A stretch of DNA of 48,505 bases from Bacteroidales bacterium (GTDB taxonomy: Bacteria > Bacteroidota > Bacteroidia > Bacteroidales > ML635J-15). The notes below the pieces were generated by a model that was not told where the DNA came from, made no database searches, and saw only the letters and a list, made by a program, of their open reading frames with translations. Below, piece after piece: positions 12,801 to 21,800 of this stretch (positions are counted from its first letter, which is position 1; every line of letters begins with the position of its first letter). The DNA lies in contig JAFZLK010000077.1 in assembly GCA_017551515.1 (NCBI GenBank), positions 1 through 48,505 on the forward strand, written 5' to 3'. The position numbers and the translations under genes were made by a program.

Positions 12801-15800
12801 CATCGGTACTTTGCAAATCCTCCGTAAGATTTTCACTGTCGGTGCCAAATAGGAATCCACGGGCAGTGATTTCTGCATTTTCGCTATTGACAATGCTACC
12901 GTGCAGGGTTGCCGAAGTTGTAGTTATATTGGTTGTAGAAATAGTTGCAACTGGTGGTAATAAATCTATCTCTATATTATCGACAGCAGCAGGTGGATTA
13001 CTCCCAGAAGAAATATCATTTTCCCAGAAGAATACTAAATAATATGTACCCCCTTCAATTTTTACAGTTTTTTCGCTATGCTGCCATTCGTTTATACCCA
13101 TTAGTCCACCTGTAGGATTGGCAATGTCTATCCAACCTGTAGGCGTAGTTAGATTGACAACTACTATTCCATTGTGTGCTCCTCCCGAAAGATTAGGATT
13201 AAGTGAAACAGGAACAATGAATGCTCTCATTACATCCCAAATTACTAGACCTTCAGATTTCCAGTCGAAGGCAATCTTATAAAATCCAGTTTCGGCAAAT
13301 TCTATATCGCGGTAGGCATATACATACGATTTACTATTATAAGTATATGCATTGCTTAAACCTTCGTCATTGGAGATGTACAGCCCTTTGTCACCTCCGT
13401 TATTTGCTGCCGTGCCTATGTACCACTTGTTTGTCTGGCTTCCGTTGGAGAGCGTCCAGCTTGCGTTTTCGGTAGCAATCTCAAAGTCGCAGGTGTATGG
13501 CATCGTTGCTGCAACGTGCGAGGTGTTGAAAGTATAGCTTTCCCAGTCGCCTTTATCGTCAACCGAACATACAGGGCGAACATATACATAATATGTGGTT
13601 GACATGTTCAATCCTGTTGCAAAATAAGATGTGCTTGCAACTGTCTCCATGGATGCGTCCTCAAGTTGTTCATCATCGAGTTGTTCGACCGAAACTATAA
13701 TATTCCAGCTTTCCGCTGTTCCGAGTTCAGTCCATGATATTGTTGCCGACTCCAAAGTAATATCCGATACTGTTATGTTAGTTATGTTACGGCATGTAAG
13801 TTTTTTTATCTTGATGTTGTCAATAGCAGCTGGAGGATTGTATCCACGTTGATCGTCGTTTTTCCAGAAGAAAACAAGGTTGTATGTACCAGCTTCGAGT
13901 GTCGTTTCAAAGACAGATTTTTGCCATCTTTCTTGTAGTTCCAATATTCCAAGTCCACCGTCTATCCATCCGGCAGGAATATTGTTGGTGTATCTCGACA
14001 TACCATTGTCTGTTCCCGACAACAAGTCTGGGTTAAGCGATGTCGGTACAATAAACGCCCTCAATAAATCGTATCTGTCTTCACCAGTTGCCTTCCAGTC
14101 GAAACTTGCTTGGTACAAAGCATCTTCTGTTACCTCAAAGGTGCGATATGCGTAAACGTATGAAGTAGAATTACCATTATATGTATTGGTCGCACCATCA
14201 TCATTGGATATGTACAGTCCATTTTCGCCACCATTTTTTGCTGCCGAGCCTATGTGCCACTGGTTTGTCTGGTATCCATTTTCGAGTGTCCAGTTATTAT
14301 TTTCGGCATCATCCTCGAAATTGCATGTGTATGGCAGGGAAACTGGTTCCTGTCCTGATATGAAAGTTTTGCTTTCCCAGTCACTTTTGTCATCTGCACC
14401 ACATACGGCATGCACATACACATAATATGCTGTTAACGGACTTAATCCTGTTGCAGTATATGATGGCGTACCCGACACGGTTGCTGCACCTGTGTAATTT
14501 TCAAGTGCAGTTTCATCAAGTTCTGTTTCCGAAACTATCACTTCCCAGTTTGTTGCCGTTCCGCGTTCCGCCCATGTTATTGTTGCCGATTCTGTTGTTA
14601 TATACCCAATTGTCACATTTGCTACTGCCGGACACGAAATCTTGCGTATACTGATGTCGTCAACAGCAGCTGGTGGATTACCAAAAACAGAATTATCATT
14701 CTTCCAGAAGAACACTAAAGTGTATGTTCCTGCCTCAATGGTAATTTCATTTTCGCTGTGTTGCCATGTACTTGCTTGATTAAGTACACCATTGGAAATA
14801 TCTATCCAACCAGATGGCGTAGTATTTGTGGCACCAGTCATACCATTTGCATCTCCAGCCAATAGAGTAGTATTATCTGTGAAAGGTACAACAAAAGCAC
14901 GGAGAAGGTCATCTTTATCTTCCCCGTCTGCCCTCCAGTCAAAGACGAACCGATATATTCCAGTTTCTTCAAATTCTATGTCACGGTATGCATATACATA
15001 CGAGGTAATATTATTAGTATAGACATTGCTTGTCCCTCCATCGTTGGAAATGTATAGTCCATTGCTGCCACTATTGTATGCTGCCGAGCCAATGTACCAC
15101 TGGTTTGCCTGTTCACCGTTTACAAGTGTCCAGTTGGAGTTTTCGTCGGCATCCTCAAAGTCGCATTGGAAAATAATGTCATCATCATTGGAAGCGGTAT
15201 TGCCTTCTTTGTAAACAGGACGGACAGACTGTCCATAGTAGCGGTTTCCATACACCATGGAATAACTGTTAGAACTGGAACTGAGCTGCCACGCGTAGTT
15301 CGCATAGTTCGTGTTGAGCGAACTCGACCAGTAGAGACCGTTGGAACCGACGTAATCGAGTTCACTATCGCTGTAGATACCTGCAGCGGGCAGGAAAATG
15401 CTGTTACCGTTAGGTCCAGTAAAGAGACGGCCGTTAACGCTGTTCTGAGTTGTCCAAGTTATTGTGCAATTGCTAATAAGTTCTTCAAACTCGTCATTTG
15501 TCGGCATACGCCAGTCAGACCCCCAACTGGCAGTGGCGGCATCGTCGCTTGCGTCAAGAACTGTATGCGTATCGGTAAAGCCACCGTCACCATAGCTGGC
15601 ATTGTTGCAGTACTTGGTGAGAGTGCTTTCGCTACCATTGCAATAGCGGTAATTACTCCAAGTGTATTCATCCTTTGTTTCCGTTTCGCCCCAAGCATAG
15701 TATCCACCGTAGTCCTCGGGGCTATTTGCACCGACATTGGTGGTTGCCCACAATGTTCCGCTCGGCAATCCAAGGTCAACGTAATTGTGTCCGCCATACG

Positions 15801-18800
15801 TACCGCTTGGCGTGGTAAAGGATTTTATTTCGCCGTAGCCTGTGCCGTTTACGTTGGTTGCGTATGCACGGTAGTAATAGGTTGTGTTTGGTGCAAGTCC
15901 TGTAAGCGAAACGGTAAATTCGTTTGTTCCCAGTGAGCCTTGTATGGTTTCGGTGAGGCTTTGGCTGTCGGTGCCGTACTCAAATCCGAATTCGGTAGTC
16001 TCTGGAATGCCATCTTCATTTATTAGCGTACCGTATAAATATGCCGAAGTTGTAGCAATATTGAAAACAGAATCTGTCGACACCGTAGGCATTGCCAATG
16101 TGGCGTCGTAAACACCGCGGACGGGAAGACCGTAGGGACGATATATGCTATCAATTTTGTACCCATCCGAAATCGACAGCATCATAGCTAGTTGCGAATT
16201 TGTCTCACCGAGCGAACTTGTCCAGTACATGCTGCTTGCACTCTCCAAAGTGCCGCCCTCGTAATGCCCTGTGGCTGGCAAGAAAATGCTGTTGCCAGTG
16301 CCGGTGCCGGTGACAAGGTAGCCGTAAGTTCCATCGCGTTCGGTCCATTCCCAAGTACAGCTGTCAACGAGTTTCTTCATTTCCGTATACGTCGGCATAC
16401 GCCATCCATTACCCCAGTTGGCCGTGGCGGCATCGTCTACCAATTCCAAGGTGGTAATGAAATCGGGTTCATCCGGCGTAAGTCCATAATCGGTGCAGTA
16501 TTTTGCAAGCTCAGTCTCATCTCCATAACAATGCGCGTAATGATACCAGTCGTAATCAGTCTTTGACTGTGTTTCGCCCCAAGCGTAGTAGTTGCCTGCT
16601 TCTTCGATGTTGGTTGCACCAATGTTGGTGGTTGCCCACTTCACCGAAAGACCAAGGTCAACATATCCATGGTCGTTGTGAATAGCAGTGGGGTCAAGGG
16701 TAGTAGATGCGGTCTGCGGTGCATAAACGGGACGGACTGAGTAACCATAATATCGGTTGTCGTTGTATGTTTGATAATGGTCGGAATAGAAATAAACAGC
16801 CCGGGCACGGATAGATAGTGATGAACTAAACGAACTCATCCAGTAGTATCCGTATGTATTTAATTTGCTTATATCTCCATTGTTACGATTACCACTGGCA
16901 GGCAAGAAAATACTATTGTTATTATTATTTGCTTTGACAAGATAGCCGTTCACGCCGTTCTGTTCTGTCCATATCCATGTACAATAATTGAGCAGTTCGT
17001 CAAATTGTTCTTGAGTTGGCATACGCCATCCCTCGCCCCAATTGGCAACAGCGGCATCATCCAAATCTTCCAAAACGGTAAGTTCATCAGTAAAACCATT
17101 ATTACCCAAATCTTCATTAAAGCAATATTTTGTAAATCTAGGATCTTCATTTGTTGTACCTTCAGCATAAATATATGTTTCCCAAGTATATGTTTCCTTT
17201 GTTGTTGTTTCACCCCAAGCGTAATAGCCGCCGTAACCTTCGGGGTCGGTTGCGCCAACATTGCAAGTTGCCCAAAGCGTACCGCTTGGCAGACCAAGGT
17301 CAACATAGCAATAATCCCCCTGCCGTCCGCTCGGTGTTATAAACGATTTTACTTCTCCGTAGCTTGTATCCCCGTTGGCAATTATATACGCCTTATAATA
17401 ATAAGTTGCATTTATGTTCAATTCTGTAAGCAAGTATGTGAAATTGTCAGTTTCATCGGTGCTTATACGGTTTTGCGCAAGATTTGTGCTGTCGGTGCCG
17501 AACATAAATCCACGTTCGGTAATTTCCACAAATTCACTATTGGATATGTTGCCGTTCAAGGTTGCCGAAGTGGGAGTTAGATTGGTTACAGAATTGGTCG
17601 TAACAGTAGCAACTGCCTTGAAAACGGCACGGACGGAGAAACCAGAATGGCGGTTACCGTTATCCATATTATGCTCGTCAGCACTAAAATATAATGCCGC
17701 TGCATTGTTTGTATCGTCGGCACTAATTGAGCTTGTCCAATAATAACCATTAGTATTGACATCATATCCTCCATTGGTAACTTCAACTGAACCTTGACCT
17801 GCAGCAGGCAGGAAAATACTATTGTCGTTTGCACTGACTATATAGCCGCTCGTACCGTTTATTTTTGTCCATGTCCAAGTACAATTTTCCAGCAGTTCCT
17901 GCATTTCTTCGCCTGTAGGCATACGCCAAATGTGCCCCCAATTGGAAGTGGCGGCATCGGCGTTTGCAGGAAGCACATCCGGATTGTCGTAATATGAATA
18001 GTCACCAAAAAAATCAGAAAAATGATTTATTCTTGCATCTGTTTCGCCCCAAGCGAAGTAACTACCAATTTTTTCAGGGCTATCAGCTTCAAGGTTCTCA
18101 ATTGCCCACATTGTACTACTTGGCAAACCTAAATCAACATAAGCATGACCGTCTAACAGTCCGCTCGGTGCAAAAAATGCCTTTATATCGCCGTATTCGG
18201 TTCCTTTGCTGTTGATTGCATACGCCTTGTAATAATATAGTCTGCCAGGGGCAAGACCAGAAAGCTCGTAGGTCATATTTTCGTTTGAGCCTGAAACCTG
18301 TATGGTTTCATTAAGATTGTTTATGTCGTTGCCATATACAAATCCTCGTTCGGTAACTTCGGTAACACCCCCATCCAATAATGTACCGCTCAGAATAACC
18401 GATCCAACACCATTATTGTTAACTGCGTTAGTTTCAACAAAAGGCAATATGGATGTCTTTACCAGAATATTATCGACAGCCCCTGGTTCGGAATAGGTTT
18501 CCGTTTCATCTGCTATCCAGTAGAATACAATATAGTAAGATCCTGCTTCCAATTCGGTTTTCTTGCGACTTTTGCGCCATGTCACTGTCCCCGACATTTC
18601 TATGTCCTCGCTGATGTCAATCCATCCGCTAGGAACATTTGAACTGCCTATTTGGTTTTCATCATAATAATCATAATTACTTCCTGTTATAAGGCTAGCA
18701 TTAAGTTCGACAGGTACGATAAATGCCCGTACAAAGTCACAATCAGATTCTCCTCTTGCCTTCCAGTCAAATTTAAACCAATATTCTCCAGAAAATGGTA

Positions 18801-21800
18801 TATCTACTTCACGATAACCATATGCTATTGCGCTTGAATTAGTATTATATTGAATTTCTATTCCATTCCCATCGTTATATTCATATTCCCAAACAACGTA
18901 CATGGATTTTTCTCCTCCATTATTCACTTCATTTCCTATCATCCAATATGTAGGATATTCTTCATCAGGCCTATTTAAAATCCAGTTTTGATTTTCGGCA
19001 TCGTCTTCAAAATCGCAGGAATAAATTATGTTATACGAATCTGGGTCTATTGCCGTGAACGACTTTACATTTCCGTATGATGTACCCTCATTGTTTGTTG
19101 CAAATGCTTTAATATAGTAGGTTTCACCAGTGGTAAGTCCTGTAACTATATATGTAAAGTCATCGGTTAAGTCTGTACTTTGCAAGGTTTGGTCAAGATT
19201 GTCGGCACTGGAGCCAAACAGGAATCCCCGCTCTGTAACTTCGGCTATACCACCGTACGTTATGCTACCTTTCAATCTTACAGAACTGGCATCTACAGGC
19301 ATAGCAGTATTGGTTACAACAACTGGAGCTGTTGCCAGCCTCGCTTCAATGTTATCAATGGCTGCTGGCGGATTATTACCATTTTCTGTTTCGTTTCTCC
19401 AGTAGAAAACGAGATAGTATGTTCCTATAGCATCAATATCTATTAATTTTGAATTATATTGCCATACCATGCTGTTGGACATAGTTCCGATACTGCTAAT
19501 TTCTATCCAGCCTTCTGGTATATCATCATAGTATATACTATTTTCACTCGTCAAGTTAGGAAATATATTGGCAGGTATCAAGAACGCCTTTAAAAAGTCG
19601 TAAGTACTTTTCCCTTTTGCCTTCCAGTCGAAACCGAACAGATATTTTCCAACTTGGTTTATGGCAATTGCGCGGTATGCGTATGAATCCGACCACTCTC
19701 CGTTGTCGTATTCATTGTTTGCGCCGCCATCGTCGGAGATATACAGACCGTTGCTTCCACCATTGTTTGCAGCCGTGCCGATGTACCATGTATTTATCTG
19801 GTCGTTGACAAGTATCCAGTTGGCATTTTCTGTATCATCCTCGAAGTCGCAGGTGTATGGCAAAGTTGCTGGAACATGTTGTAAGGTTGTGTATGTATAA
19901 CTGGTCCATTCGTTTTCGTCATCAATATCACAGACGGGACGTACATACATATAATACGTCGTCGATAGATTTAGGTCTGTCGCTGTATAAGTTGGCGTAT
20001 CCGATACTGTTACTACTTCTGTGTAATTCGCCAGTTCAGTTTCATCGAGTTCCGTTTCCGAAACTATTACTTCCCAGCTGTCAGCAGTACCCGGTTCTGT
20101 CCAGCTTATTGTTACTGATTCGCTGGTTATGTTTCCAACTGTTATGTTGGTTACAGGCATACACGAAGACTTTTGTATGCTTATATTGTCAAGTGCGGCA
20201 GGAGGCTGATCTCCACTGCTGTTGTTGTTTTTCCAGAAAAATACAAGATAATACGTTCCTGCTTCAATTGGAACATCTTTTTCACTGTGTTGCCATGAAG
20301 AAGCAAGATTGAGTTTACCTGCAGGATCTGCAACGTCTATCCAGCTGGAAGGAGTTGTGTTTGTGCTGCTTGTCATATTGTTTGCATTACCAGCCACGAG
20401 AGTTGGATTAAGCGAGACTGGAACCATAAAGGCACGTAGAAGGTCGTAATTGGATTCTCCGTTTGCAATCCAATCAAAACTCACCCCATATATGGCGTTT
20501 TCTGTCAACTCCATGGCGCGGTAGGCGTAAACGTATGAAGTTGAAGTATTCGTGTATGCATTGGTCGTGCCCGAATCATTGGATATGTACAAACCATTGC
20601 TTCCGCCATTGTTTGCCGCAGTGCCTATGTACCACTTGTTTCTCAAGTTGGAAAATGTCCAACTAGCATTTTCGTCCTCATCCTCGAAGTCGCAGGTATA
20701 TGGCAATGTGGCGGGAACATCCTTTACAATACTGATGTTGTCAACTACTGCAGGCGGATTGTTTCCAGTACTACTATTGTTTTTCCAGAAAAATACGAGG
20801 TAGTATGTTCCTGCTTCCATTGTCATTTTCTTTTCACTGTGTTGCCATGTAGTAGCATAATTGAGTTCTTCATTTATATTGGCAATGTCTATCCAGCCGG
20901 AAGGAATTGTGTTTGTACTGCCAGTCATACCGTTTGCATTACCAGCCGAGAGTGTAGGTTTAAGCGAAGTAGGAATAATAAAAGCATGAAGAAGGTCGTA
21001 AGTGTTTTCGCCATAGCCAAGCCAGTCAAAACTTACTTCGTATAAAGCAGCTTCTGTCACCTCTAAGGAGCGACATGCATAAACGTATGAAGTAGCAGTA
21101 GCTGTGTATTCGTTGCTTTCGCCACCATCATTAGAGATATACAGTCCATTGCTTCCGCCATTGTTGGCAGCCGTACCAATGGACCATTGGTTAGGCTGGT
21201 CGCCATTTTCAAGAACCCAGTTGGCGTTTTCGGTATCATCTTCGAAGTCGCAAATGTATGGCAAAGCTACTGGATCTTGTATTAATGTTGTGAAAGAATA
21301 ACTAACCCAGTCGCCTTTATCGTCTGCCGAGCAGGCCGGGCGAACATACACGTAATATGTCGTTAATGGACTCAGACCTGTTGCAGTGTAAGTTGACATA
21401 CCAGATACGGTTGCTGCTTCTGTATAATTTTCAAGTTCTATTTCTCCAAGCTCCGTTTCCGAAACTATCACTTCCCAATTTTCGGCAGCCCCCCGTTCCG
21501 TCCAACTTATTTTTGCCGATTGTGCATATATATTTTCAACAGTAAGGTTGGTTACATACGGACATGTAAGCTTGCGTATGCTGATATTGTCGATTGCGGC
21601 AGGAGGATTGCTCCCTCCTACATTGTCGTTTTTCCAGAAAAATACAAGTTTATACGTTCCTGCTTCAATTGTTAATTCCTTTTCACTATGTTGCCATGAA
21701 GAAACAAGATTGAGTTTGCTTTCTGGATTGGCAATGTCTATCCAGCCTGAAGGAATTGTATTTGTGTTACTAGTCATACCATTTGCATTACCAGCAAAGA

